This document shows, one piece after another, positions 12,901 to 22,689 of a DNA stretch of 64,000 nucleotides; the stretch's first letter is position 1, and every line of letters begins with the position of its first letter. Source of the DNA: Gavia stellata (taxonomy: Eukaryota > Chordata > Aves > Gaviiformes > Gaviidae); NCBI RefSeq assembly GCF_030936135.1, contig NC_082596.1, positions 16,034,155-16,098,154 on the forward strand, read 5' to 3'. Made by a program: the position numbers and the translations under genes. Under the pieces are notes generated by a model. That model was not told where the DNA came from. It did no database searches and saw only the letters and a program-made list of their open reading frames with translations.

Positions 12901-15900
12901 ATTCTGTGTCAGAACACTCCCAAGCTACTAACATTTTATTCAAAAATAATTATAATCTGTAAGATTTTATATACAACATACATCCAAAAAGTCTACAGTC
13001 TATTGTTAATTTTTCTGTCCTGAACTGAGAAAAGCTAAAGTTGATAGCAAAACTACATCCTTGTTCACATACACATTACACACCAATGAAAGACTAGTAA
13101 TTGATGCAAATGAGCAAGAAGGCATAAGTTTAAAAGTCTGAGAGCAAGGTGCTCATGGCATGCATATTAACTTGTTACTTAGATTAGAGTGTGATTTTAT
13201 CATAGAATCATTTAGGTTGGAAAAGACCTTTAAGATCATCAACTCCAACCATTAACCTAACACTGCCAAGTCCACCACTTAACCATGTCCCTAAGCACTA
13301 TGTCTACATGTCTTTTAAATTCCTCCAGGGATGGTGACTCAACCACTTCCCTGGGCAGTCTGTTCCAATGCTTGATAACCCTTTCTGTGAAGAATTTTTT
13401 CCTAATATCCAACCTAAACCTCCCCTGGTGCAACCTGAGGCCATCACTTGTTACTTGGGAGAAGAGACTGACACCCACCTCTCTGCAGCCTCCTTTCAGG
13501 TAGTTGTAGAGTGGTAAGGTCTCCCCTCAGTCTCTTTTTCTCCAGATTAAACAACCCCAGTTCCCTCAGCCGCTCCTCATAGGACTTGTTCTTTGGGCAT
13601 GCTCCAGCACCTCAATGTCTTTCTTGTAGTGAGGGGCCCAAAACTGGACCCAGTATTCGAGGTGTGGCCTCACCAGTGCTGAATACAGGGGGACGATCAC
13701 TTCCCTACTCCTGCTGGCTACTCTATTTCTGATACAAAGCATTCAGCAGCATCCTTCAGCATATTGATAGAAAACTTACTTTGATTTAATCCACTGAAAA
13801 TTTAATTTCTTTCTATACAAAAATTTTTGTCGGCCATTCTTATTAAGCTTATCAAAATGGACAAAAACTACTACACTAAACTCTGCCATGAAAACATAGT
13901 AAAGGTTAACAACTTGCTACATTTGCATACCATAAAGAAGTAGTGTGGCTGCTAAATACTCTTGGAAAAAACTCCTTCTCTCTCTGATGGAAAAATAATG
14001 TATCATTCAAAGTAGAACATTTCATTTGAAAACATCCCATCTTTCAGAAAAGCTAATAGGAAAAAAACCCAAAGAAAATCAAAGAACTACACGTAACACA
14101 CAAATGAAGCAGGAAATTTAATCAATTGGAGACCTTTGTAGCCAGATCTGCTTAATAATTATCTCATGCCTTGCTATGTTGGTTAACAGAAAGTTGATAA
14201 GAATACCTATTACATTGGTGGCACACACAAATAAAAAAATGTAAAAACATTTATATCAATTATAATAGACTAAGGAATACTAGCAGGTACTGACTTCTCT
14301 TGACTGTTTAAAAAAAGAGATTTATTGATATTCTTTAAAGATATGGTTAGAATGTCAGTCATGAAATAATATGATTGAAACTATTATTGAAAAGCTGAAA
14401 TCAGAATTTAAGAAAACTGATCCAAGAGGAATGGTGTGCCACTCATTCACCCTAATTAATAAAACATTAGGAGGCAGGCATTCTATTAACTTCAGAGCAG
14501 AAAAGATTAAGTAGATAAAAGAAAAAAGAATTCCAACTATCGATACAAAACTCTGCTGTGCATAAGGTATCAGTGAGACCTTGCATTAAAAAGCTTAAAG
14601 CGACTACTCATTTTCTCTATGAAGATTCTTTTTCATCCTGGCAACAGGAAAAAACTCTGAAAAGAAAAAAATAAAAAAGACCAACCCTACCTCATCCCAA
14701 CCGTATGTGAAAACAAGACACGTCAAAAGCCTTTAAAGGGGACACAAGTATTGAGCTATTGCACGCAAGTCAAAAAACCATGAAAAAAGTTTTATTTTTT
14801 TAATTGGGAAGTTATCTTACTCCCTTGCTTGCTCTAAGGTTTCTGAATACCTTTCTCTGAAACACATGGCAGTGACTGCTGACAGAAGTAGATCAGTAGT
14901 CTAGAATGGACTGTACAGAATGGCCTCCTTCATTTCTTTATTCCTATTCAGTGAAGAGATTCAAATATAAAATATAATACCAATAAAATGGTTATTCTGA
15001 TTTGTAATTTATATATGAATAAAGATACTTACTTCTATGGGAACAGGGTCGAGCCCAGCACAGTTTTCATTGCATTTGTCATAGACTAGTCTCAGTTTTC
15101 TGAAGAGTATTGATAGCTGACGGAGATGTTCTTGCAGCTTTCCCAGTCTGTCTTGATATGTGCCAGTATGGTAAGTAACACCATTCGGTAACTTAGAGAA
15201 CCAAAATCCCAAAATGTTAGAAATACTATGTTAAAGTTTCTGTCACACAAAATAAGTAAACTAAAATAAATCAGAGGAGGGTTTGTACACTTTAAAATAA
15301 GACAATCACACTATCCCCACAGAAATATCTATTTTCTTCATCAGCAAAATTCTGTATTTTATCTGCTCATCTGATGTGCCAAATCACTGCTGTCAAACAG
15401 CTTCATGTATTCTATATTTTGGTCATTATCAATCCCTCTGTAACTCTTCTCAGTGAATATCTTCAAAATGCTTAAGCATGACACTGTTGTTATCTGTTAT
15501 GAGACTTTGAGACTTTGTCTCAACCCCAGGTCACAATTCAGAGACACAATCAAAGTGAATTCAAAGTTAGCAAACTCTAAGTACATAAAACTATACCCAA
15601 GATAATTACAGAAGGAAACTGCCAGAGTCATGAAAATACAGAGGGAACAGGTGTGATTATTTATCTTCTACTCTCAACACAGAAACACACAAATGTTTGT
15701 ATGTTTTCTCAGTAAGTAGCCACAAATAAGGATTATGTCCATTTTAATAACAAAAAGAACTGTCCAAAAGTTCTAGGTGGAAAATAATACAGAAAAAGAT
15801 CAATGAAAGTTCCTCTAAAATTACTCCCCCAAAAGTTAACAAAACCAGAGAAACATAACCGGCATACAAACACACTTCACTATTCATAAAGGAAAACAGA

Positions 15901-16344
15901 GATGTTGAGTGTATTTAGAGTATATTTATTGTGGGGGCAATAACAATTCAGCATTTCTGAATTTTCTCCAACTTCATTTGATATACAGCGATAAGCAAAT
16001 ATATTAAGAGTAGTATTCACTTCTCCAATCAATCCCACTTTTCAAAGCAGTTTGATCAAGTTATGTATTTAAATGTCCTAAGCTATCTCCTGTGCCTACA
16101 TATACTGGCAGTTGGCGGAGTTGGTGGTAAAAACATGGGAAGCTGAGGACCATAAAAAGTTATTTCTCACCTGCATGTTCCTCAGTAACTGGAAGATTTC
16201 CATGGTTCGAAATACAATGTCCTGCACAGTCTCTTGGCCAATTCGACAGAGAGAAGCTGTGTTTACCTCCCTAGCTGCCTGAGCCTGCGTCCCTGAGAAA
16301 GCACCAGGCGGTATGCCTGCCCCTGTGAGAGGGGGAGTTGACAT
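902..16344 (-). CDS. MED30: MED30, Mediator complex subunit 30 (whole coding span, four coding exons)
   Basis: Product: a subunit of the nuclear Mediator complex, which bridges transcription factors and RNA polymerase II; MED30 is a metazoan subunit of the core complex. Joining 16344-16171, 15191-15033, 12159-12049 and 997-902 on the minus strand gives 58+53+37+31 = 179 codons plus TGA, close to the roughly 178 residues I recall for human MED30. Recognition rests on the N-terminal block [20 protein letters not shown], the central block YDKCNENC, and the C-terminal helix ending in NAMLAMRN, all family hallmarks. Every junction is GT-AG and phase 0. The ATG is supported by an in-frame TAA 12 nt upstream (16354-16356). 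Introns are about 1.0, 2.9 and 11.1 kb, the last two with CR1 insertions. No frameshift or premature stop was seen, so the gene looks functional. The C-terminal part is rich in E, K and Q and probably forms a coiled coil. Confidence 0.96.
3791..3805 (+). repeat. Poly-A run in MED30 intron 4
   Basis: Fifteen consecutive A on the plus strand. No retrotransposed gene body is recognisable next to it. Confidence 0.9.
5711..7143 (+). mobile_element. CR1 LINE copy A, degraded, 5'-truncated
   Basis: From about 5711 the sequence follows CR1 ORF2: an AGAGAGCTGGCTGATG start, then a stretch translating as [14 protein letters not shown] (CR1 consensus [16 protein letters not shown]), then a degraded palm region. 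It continues through the RT C-terminal part into a CR1 3'UTR of the type ending in a gagctgggggttg block near 7080. Multiple frameshifts and stops break the reading frame (fragments at 5784-6086 and 6016-6237). It is clearly older than copies B and E. It lies antisense to MED30 within intron 4. Boundaries are approximate to about 30 bp. Confidence 0.85.
10811..11929 (-). mobile_element. CR1 LINE copy B, 5'-truncated, relatively young
   Basis: Minus-strand CR1. The 3' end at 10811 carries the tail TTAGTGATTCTGTGA; the 5' end is at about 11929. An open frame of 205 codons (11823-11206) covers the C-terminal part of the reverse transcriptase, including [10 protein letters not shown] (motif B) and [10 protein letters not shown] (motif C, catalytic DD). 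The motif A region is lost, so it cannot be active. It is very similar to copy E at 36.5 kb and evidently belongs to the same subfamily. It sits in MED30 intron 4 in the sense orientation of the gene, and its 5' end is about 120 bp from the exon 4 donor. The 276-codon open frame on the opposite strand is a shadow. Confidence 0.93.
12049..12159 (-). CDS. MED30: MED30 exon 4
   Basis: Encodes 37 residues (112-148), starting [10 protein letters not shown] and ending REIMEVNK. The acceptor is TCTTTACAG|CAA and the donor AAG|GTAGCA. The stretch after GSKHDDR (GAASQL) differs from the mammalian sequence I remember and is one residue longer, which accounts for 179 against 178 residues. It is too short and too interrupted to appear as a long open frame by itself; it was found by reading between exons 3 and 5. 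A CR1 copy ends only about 120 bp downstream of its donor. Confidence 0.93.
12160..15032 (-). other. MED30: MED30 intron 3
   Basis: Bounded by the exon 3 donor and exon 4 acceptor. It contains an A-rich purine stretch near 12184-12235 and CR1 copy C (13201-13736). The remainder is AT-rich with no recognised element. Confidence 0.85.
13201..13736 (-). mobile_element. CR1 LINE copy C, 3'-end fragment
   Basis: Starts at the 3' tail (CATAGAATCATTTAGGTTGG, plus-strand reading) and runs through the CR1 3'UTR and the last part of ORF2 to about 13736. Compared with copy B, roughly 45 bp are missing near 13594, where CTTGTTCT joins directly to GGGCATGCTCC. It carries no long open frame. It lies in MED30 intron 3, in the same orientation as the gene. 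Confidence 0.9.
15033..15191 (-). CDS. MED30: MED30 exon 3
   Basis: Encodes 53 residues (59-111), from [10 protein letters not shown] through YDKCNENC to DPVPIE. The acceptor is TTCTCTAAG|TTA and the donor GAA|GTAAGTATC, a near-consensus site. The segment is the central helical part of MED30 ([18 protein letters not shown]). It is the most conserved portion of the protein, and no substitution breaks a recognisable motif. Confidence 0.95.
15192..16170 (-). other. MED30: MED30 intron 2
   Basis: A GT-AG intron between the first two coding exons, about 0.98 kb and AT-rich. I see no repeat or gene in it. Confidence 0.85.
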
Positions 16345-16376
16345 CTCTTGACGTTAACCAGTCCAACTGAGTCAAG
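16171..16376 (-). CDS. MED30: MED30 exon 2 (first coding exon, ATG at 16344-16342)
   Basis: Encodes residues 1-58, beginning [10 protein letters not shown] and ending LLRNMQ. The donor is CAG|GTGAGA, with intron GT at 16170-16169. On the 5' side a polypyrimidine tract ending in GTGCAG gives an acceptor, with its AG at 16378-16377, so the exon would start at 16376 with 32 nt of 5'UTR. An in-frame TAA at 16354-16356 excludes a longer N-terminus within this exon. The start has G at -3. The residues after about 25 match the conserved MED30 N-terminal region almost exactly; the first 20 are proline/glycine-rich and more variable, as expected for the family. Confidence 0.95.
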
Positions 16377-17206
16377 CTGCACAAAGAAGTTAAGACGGAA
16401 TAACTAAGTACTTGTTTGACTCTATCATAATAAACAAACTTCTGTACAGTGGCTATACAATTCCTTTTCCCCCATATGTGGTCCTATCCAAAATAAAACT
16501 GTTCAACTGACAAAAGATGGCTCAGTGCGGTACCCTTTGGTTTGGGTACTGCTCCCTTAACCACCACAGCTTTGCTGGGCAGTGAAACCGGGGGTGTTCC
16601 TCCCACACCTCCCCTCAGAGCGGTCACCTGGCCCGCCCTGGCCCGATCTGTCCCAAGGAGACACAAAAGGGTCTTCTGCCCAGCTCCAACACGTAAAATC
16701 GCAGCCCTACGCCTGGGCTCCGGGACCGGCACCTGCCCAACTGCTCCTCCGTCCCTTGCAGGGAACGGCCTGAGGCACCGCTTACCCACCTTGCAGGTCG
16801 GGAGGCCAGGGCACAGGCGGTGCCCCGGGACCCCGCAGGGCCCCCCCGCGCTCCCGCCTGGGTCCCGGTCCCCCTCGGGGGCTGCAGGCCTCTCCCGGAC
16901 GAGCAGGCCCACCGGTGCCTCCCCGGCTAGCACGGCCGCCCGAGGAGCCCAGCGGAGTTACCGGGACGGGGCGCGACATGTGCTCGGCTCCCCGCGCCCC
17001 CAAAACCGCAGCGGGGCAGCCCCCGGCAGGCGGGGGGTGAGGAGGGGCCGCCCCGGGCCCCACAGCCCCTCCCTGGGGACTACCGGTTGGTAACGGGAGC
17101 GCCGCGGCACCACGCTGCTGGCATGCGAGGCAGCGAGCCCTGCCCCGGCGGCGGGCGAGCCCCGCCCCAGACACCCACCACCCCTCGGCCGGCGGGCGGC
17201 ACTCAC

Positions 17207-17280
17207 GGGGGGACCGGGGCGCCGCGTTGCCCTGGAAACACGCAGGCGGAAGCACTCGGCAGCGCCCGGAGACGCGGGCG
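17207..17280 (-). other. MED30: Inferred non-coding exon 1 of MED30
   Basis: The coding exon is preceded by a good splice acceptor (AG at 16378-16377), so a spliced leader is expected upstream. The best donor in the CpG island is CCCCC|GTGAGTGCC, with GT at 17206-17205, giving an exon that ends at 17207. The 5' boundary is a guess from the promoter motifs at 17290-17323. Weaker alternative donors exist at about 16787 (GTGGGTAAG type) and 16957. The intron would be about 830 bp. Confidence 0.5.
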
Positions 17281-17287
17281 ACCCGAG

Positions 17288-17323
17288 GCGGAAGTGATGT
17301 CACGGCAGCCGCCGGGGCGGGGC
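17288..17323 (-). promoter_or_regulatory. Probable MED30 core promoter motifs: ETS, CRE-like, GC box
   Basis: On the plus strand GGAAGTG (17290-17296, ETS type) overlaps TGATGTCA (17295-17302, CRE/ATF-like), followed by GGGGCGGGGC (17314-17323, Sp1/KLF GC box). This cluster is typical of housekeeping CpG-island promoters and lies just upstream of the inferred exon 1. No TATA box was seen. Factor binding is inferred from motif identity. Confidence 0.55.
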
Positions 17324-17561
17324 GTGAGGGCCGCTTGTGGAGAGGGGTGGGTGGGTGTCGGCGCGCCGGGGCTGAGGGCAGCGTCCGGGCCGGCCCGGCC
17401 GGGGGCGCCGAGGGGCGGAGGCACCGTCTCTGCTGTGGGGTGTCTGTCACCCCGGCTCGCCCGAGGAGCCCCGCCTCGGCCTGCAGCTCTCGCAGGCTTG
17501 GCGCCGTCCCTCTGTCTGCCGCGCACGGGCTCTCCATTGAGGGCCTTGTTCGGGAGCCGGG

Positions 17562-20500
17562 TCATTTTTCTGACTTGCGGAATCAAGTGAGGGTTTACGG
17601 GCAAGTCGGCGTCTAGAGGTGTCAGCCCGGAGCCCTGCATATGGGTTGTTGAGGTTGAAAAGTTAGGTCAAAGTCTTAGAACGTTCACAAAAGTCACACC
17701 ACCCCTAATGATGGTGAGGATTTGGACATACCGTTTATGGCAGATCATGCTGACAAATCGCCGAGTATCTGTTTTGCAGGGTAGGTGTGTATATGTGGGT
17801 ATACACATGCACACCTGTGTTAATTTTATAGCTTTATAGGTGTACTACTACTACTACGTCTTGTGTAGCTACGTTTTTGCTAGCATAGAAAAGCCTTACA
17901 GTTTGGCCTTCTGTATCAGTATTCGTGTGGGTATAGAAGACTCCTATGTTGTCTACCCTGTGTGCTTGTACTACACTAATAGAATTGAATTGGTGCAGTT
18001 TCAAAGTACAGACGAGGCCGCCTGCGTGAGGAGGGAGAAACACCCTCAAAAAGAAACCGAGCAGGGGCTGGGAGGACTGCTAGATATGAATTGTCTATAC
18101 AGTAATTAGTGCTTACTGTCTGTATAACGAAAAATTTCATATGCAAAAATCAGTAAGTACTAAAGTTTCTCTTTTTCCAGTTGATGTCATACCTAGGAAT
18201 CTGTATTTGAGTGATTTTGACAGCAAGCGCCTAAAAATGCAGAAGAGAGCATTTACATGCCTGTGCCTTTTATGAATTCTTAGGAAGTACAGTCTTAAAG
18301 TAGTTGTGCTATATTAAAACTGATCTTATGAATGATCTTTTGTACGAAATGCATTGCATTTGTAATGCTGTAAAAATAAATCAGAAGTTTGACACATGAT
18401 AAACAGCCTTTGTTACAGAAAGAAGAAAGCAGTCAGGGAACATTCAGGGACAGAACTATACAAGCTTGCTGTCAGAGGCATTTTGCTGCAAAAAACATTT
18501 TTTACCTCAGAAATAGATTAATGAGGGGAAACACCACCCCCCTCCCTAAACTGAAGCTTTTTGCTGCCTTACTGAATTCTCTCTAGCACGCTGCTTTAGC
18601 CAAGGCACAATGTAAATAATTACATTTTAACAAAGATCTTAGCATAAAAGATACAAAAGTGGTTTCTTAGACAGAAAAACATTGTACATAAGAGGGGAAT
18701 ATTTTCAGGCAGCAAAAGAACATCCCACTGTGTCTGGCTAGACAACGCTTGGGAAGAGCAGCCCCTGGAGAATTTCTAAGGGCTTGTTTGAAGGCTTGCA
18801 TCTCAGTTCACTGTACATTAAGGAAATGATGCAAGAACTGTTCAAGAGTTGAGCACAAAGGACAATGTTTTCCTCTTCTGAGTGCATGCCCAAGAGCTCC
18901 CTTCACACTGTTTAACTTGCTGCCCCAAATCCAATGGCATGAGAGTAATGAGTGATTCAGACCACCTACTATTCAGGGCTGCCAGACACAGACTCCATAT
19001 ACAGTCATCCTGAAGTATATGACTGCCACGTACAGTAGGCGGTTGAAATGCACAGCCAAGTCTGCATGCGAAGGGTGCTGAAGAACGTTGCTAGGAGGCC
19101 TAATGTTCTTCATTGAAAATCTGTGGAACTATCTAAATCTGTTTTTTCGCTCCTAGACAAAGGAATCTCCTCCTTTTAGATAAGGAATGTTTTCTTGGTC
19201 GAGTGAGAAAAAGATGAATATATATTTTGCTTTTTAAAAGCAATCTGTTAAGCAGCCGTTGTCTGACTTCAGTTTGGGCCAAGTCCTTTCATCTGGAAGG
19301 TGTCCAAATCAGACAGTTCATCTTTCACATCCATTTCAGTTTCTGTGACATCAGTTCAACCAGTGTCTTAGGATGCTGCAGTCTTTGTTGTTGAGTTGTA
19401 GAGAAGCTACCAAAAAACTAACCAAGAACATATGTCTACATGTAATATTCTAGTCCAATCAACTTTAACCCAAATTTGAAATTAAGGTCTCTTTAAAGAG
19501 TAACTACTTCAGTAATTATCATTTTCACAGTAGTAATGGCTTTATGATTTTTTTATATTTTAATAGGTTCTTACTCATATACCCTGAGCAACTCCAAAGA
19601 TGGTATGGCTATGTTCAGGAAAGCAAAAATCCTCAGCAATGAGGCAAGAGGATAATTGTTGCTTTTGTTTAAACAATTTTCTGTAAATTGGTCGATATGC
19701 TTGCAAGGCAATATGAATCATTCTATTTAAAAATAAACAGAACTGGTGGAATTCCTGGATTGTCCTCTGTTTTCCTTGAATAAAGAAGAACGTACTCCCT
19801 CCCAGCTCTCCTCACGCTATTCCTTAGCAGCAGTGCTTTGATACAGCTCCGAGGGTGACAGATGGTCTTAGGGGAAATGTGTTAACCAGGAAAGGACTTT
19901 CATTCTCAGTCCTGCCCCATATAGTGTTTATGTGTGGATTCAAGGAGAAATAACAGGACGTTGTGGAACTTTTGCCAACAATAAACAGACAAGGCGCAAT
20001 TTTACTGTTACCAAGCTGTGATAGATAACAGCACAGCACATAACTTTTTTAGTATGTGGCCAACACAGACAGTTAAGCTGGGTGGAGTTTAATTCAGCAG
20101 AGATTACATTTATAGGCCAGAGAAAACATTTAAGGACTGTGATTAGGTGAGGCAGATTGTGGTTTTGTGTTTTTGTGTGTGGTGTGGGGTTTTTTTGCAA
20201 CAGTATTGTTTTCCCCACCCAAACAGGTATTTTCATGAACTACGAAGGCAGACATTTAGAGGGAAGCAGGATCATCCACGGTAGTGCTAGATAGTATGGG
20301 ATAAATTAGGTAGATGGTAGCCCAAAGCATCAGAGCAAAGGGCAGTATTCCATGTCTTTGCTCAGTAGAGGATGGATACAGCTCTTTTCTGGACTGAGGG
20401 GGAGCTGGAGTTGAGCAGTTATAACCTCTCTGCTATTATGTGATCCTGTTGCACAGCCCTTTGGTGCTGCAGGTGGTAGAAGGACAGCAAGAGAGCAAGA

Positions 20501-20754
20501 TGGAAGGGGTTCAGCCTCCCTGCTTGCTTCTTTTCTCCTTCATCCTCTATATATGCGTAAGCAAATTTGTCTATACTTGCTATGTGTTATTAGCACCTTC
20601 TGCAGGGGCACAGAGGAGCAGGATAAGTGTCATGCCTACTGCGTTTCGTACAGGTAGTAACCAACTTCAGTTGTTTACCATAGCCCAGCCTTTCCACATT
20701 CACAGAGTGGTCAGAAAAAATGATCTGTAAAATTCTAGTTTCAGAATGGCCTTA
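17562..20754. other. Intergenic, nothing recognised
   Basis: AT-rich single-copy-looking DNA upstream of MED30. Open frames are short and featureless. No repeat family was recognised by eye. Confidence 0.6.
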
Positions 20755-21030
20755 TGTGGTGGGGTGGCTGCCAGGTGCCCACCAAGCTGGTCCACCAAGC
20801 CGCTCCCTCACTCTCCCTCCTCAGCAGGACAGGGGGAGAAAATAAGATGAAAAACTCATGGGTTGAGATAAAGGCAGTTTAATGAAAGAAAGCAAAGGCT
20901 GCGTGGGGAAGGTTGTCTTGAAGGTTGTCAAAAAACACTGTCCTGCCATAGACTGATCCAAATGGCACTGGAACAGGTGTCCCCTTACAGTATAGATACT
21001 GTCAGGACCTGTGTTGCTCCACAACTCAGA
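20755..21030 (-). mobile_element. Solo LTR fragment of an avian endogenous retrovirus, antisense
   Basis: The block starting TGTGGTGGGGTGGCTGCCAG, followed by ctccctcctcagcaggacag and by tgggttgagataaaggcagtttaat, matches from memory the terminal part of a very common avian ERV LTR. That LTR's sense strand ends with ...ACCACA after an AATAAA-type signal. Here it is read on the minus strand, with the LTR 3' end at 20755. No gag, pol or env remnant was seen nearby, so it looks like a solo LTR or a fragment. The far end is uncertain; diverged LTR sequence could extend past 21,600. Confidence 0.6.
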
Positions 21031-22672
21031 GTCACATCCATTTCCAATAATATGAAAACAAGCATTAACAGATGATAGGGAAGTCAGGCGAAGTGTGATA
21101 GTTCAGTGTACATTTGGGGGTCTTAAAGCATGATGTAGCTTTTTGGTTCTCATTTTGCAGTGGGTCCTACACACCCATTTCTTGATCTTGACAGGTATGT
21201 TATCAATTCTCTACTTCTCTAAAGTTTGCTTCTTGACCTTCAGCTCAGCAATGTTGCCTGTGGCCCATTTCATGTTCCTTTAAACACCAAAGAACTAGTT
21301 CCACGTTCACTGCTTTCTGATATGAAGATTGTTGAAACATCCTGCCCCACGTTTTTCATGATGGGCCATTATGCCCAGCAGTTGGTACACTCACTGTAAC
21401 CATGACAGAAGAAAAAGCAAGAAATAACAGGAAGTCCCCAGACTTCTTCCAGGGTATCCCAGTGCAGGTCTCATCCTTATAATATTTCTGCTTTTGCAGT
21501 TGTTCAGTTGCTTGTCTCCAAAGAGACATCTGGGATTCCCAACATAATCTCAACATTGTGACTTTAGACCCGAGCCCACAAGCAGACGTATCATGTCTCC
21601 TTTTGGTCTCTTGCTACCCAGCGCCTCTCCTGCAGCCTGCTGCTGTATTGGTTCTCCAAATGCTGACACTGAAAACTATTCAAACACAACAGTACCAAGT
21701 TTTCCTTCTTGCCCCAAAATAGCTGTGGGCAGTCTGTGACGTCTTGTACTGGACATTCAGATATTTCCCTTGGTCCCATTTTTCCTGAGCAAATGGTATC
21801 TTGTGGGACTAGCTGTTTGGACAAGGAGGCATTCCAAATTGCAGTTTATATAAACTGTATGTCTTCATCAGCCAGATGTGCATTAATGATGCCTGTGGAT
21901 AAATTTTCAGCATGCTTGTCTGATGGCTTCTCCTGGGGCTTGCACAAAAATGGCTTGGAAATGGAACATTTGCAAAGAAGCAGATGCTGGCAAAAGAAAG
22001 CATTACAATGAGATGTAAAATATGTGCACTGTAATTTATACAGGCAACTAGCTTCTGGAAAACTTGACCTCTGGCCAGCAGAGGACAGAAACATATCCAA
22101 AGAGACCACCGAAGCAGTGACTGGTACCCAGTGGGATAGAGATGGAGGGACTAATTATATTTTTGCAGCTGTTACACCAATGCTGGAAGTATATTGGTGA
22201 CAAATGACTTTGTGGTGGACAGCACAGTAGTTAATACTGGAGAAAAGCTAGTCTGCCCTGTGGTTTGACTGCTTATGTGCTATTAGCATTATAAGCAGGA
22301 GGGCAAGGGTGGCTTCTCCCTTCAGGGGTCATTGCTGGTGTGCAGTTTCCCACTGTCACTCCACAGTTGGAGGCACAGTTCTCATTAACATGTTGACAGA
22401 TGATATTCCTGTGACTCACTCCATAGTAGGAAAGAGAGAGAGATCCTGTGCTCTTTTCTTTCCTAAAACATGTCCTAGTTGTGTGAGAGGATCCTGCTGT
22501 GCTCTGTAGTACATGGCTTTTTGTCCTAGACCTTGAAAGGCACAGCAGCCTGGGGTTTCTCTCTTCATCTGCCTCTATAAATGTTTTATTTCTCTCTCTG
22601 ACTATAAACCCCTAGTAGCAGGTGAAAACTTTCTCTTTGACCTTACAGGAGCAAGCCCACCCCACTGTCACT

Positions 22673-22689
22673 GGGGGGGGGGGGGCGGG
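22673..22689 (+). repeat. Poly-G run
   Basis: Thirteen consecutive G followed by CGGG. Such a run can form a quadruplex and is a frequent sequencing-error site, so its length should be treated as approximate. Confidence 0.9.

Larger units (their letters stand above)
16560..17560. promoter_or_regulatory. CpG island at the MED30 5' end
   Basis: About 1 kb that is very rich in G+C with dense CG dinucleotides, in sharp contrast to the AT-rich flanks. It overlaps the inferred exon 1 and the promoter motifs. Several long open frames run through it on both strands (for example 251 codons on the minus strand and 183 on the plus strand). They are proline/arginine/glycine/alanine-rich, as expected of GC-rich DNA without stop codons, and match no family I know. 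The island could also fire a divergent plus-strand transcript. Confidence 0.85.

Noticed and set aside
16782..17537. 251-codon minus-strand frame (and 183- and 167-codon plus-strand frames) in the MED30 CpG island
   Set aside because: Proline/arginine/glycine/alanine-rich in every frame, with no domain. Explained by GC-rich DNA having few stop codons and overlapping the promoter.
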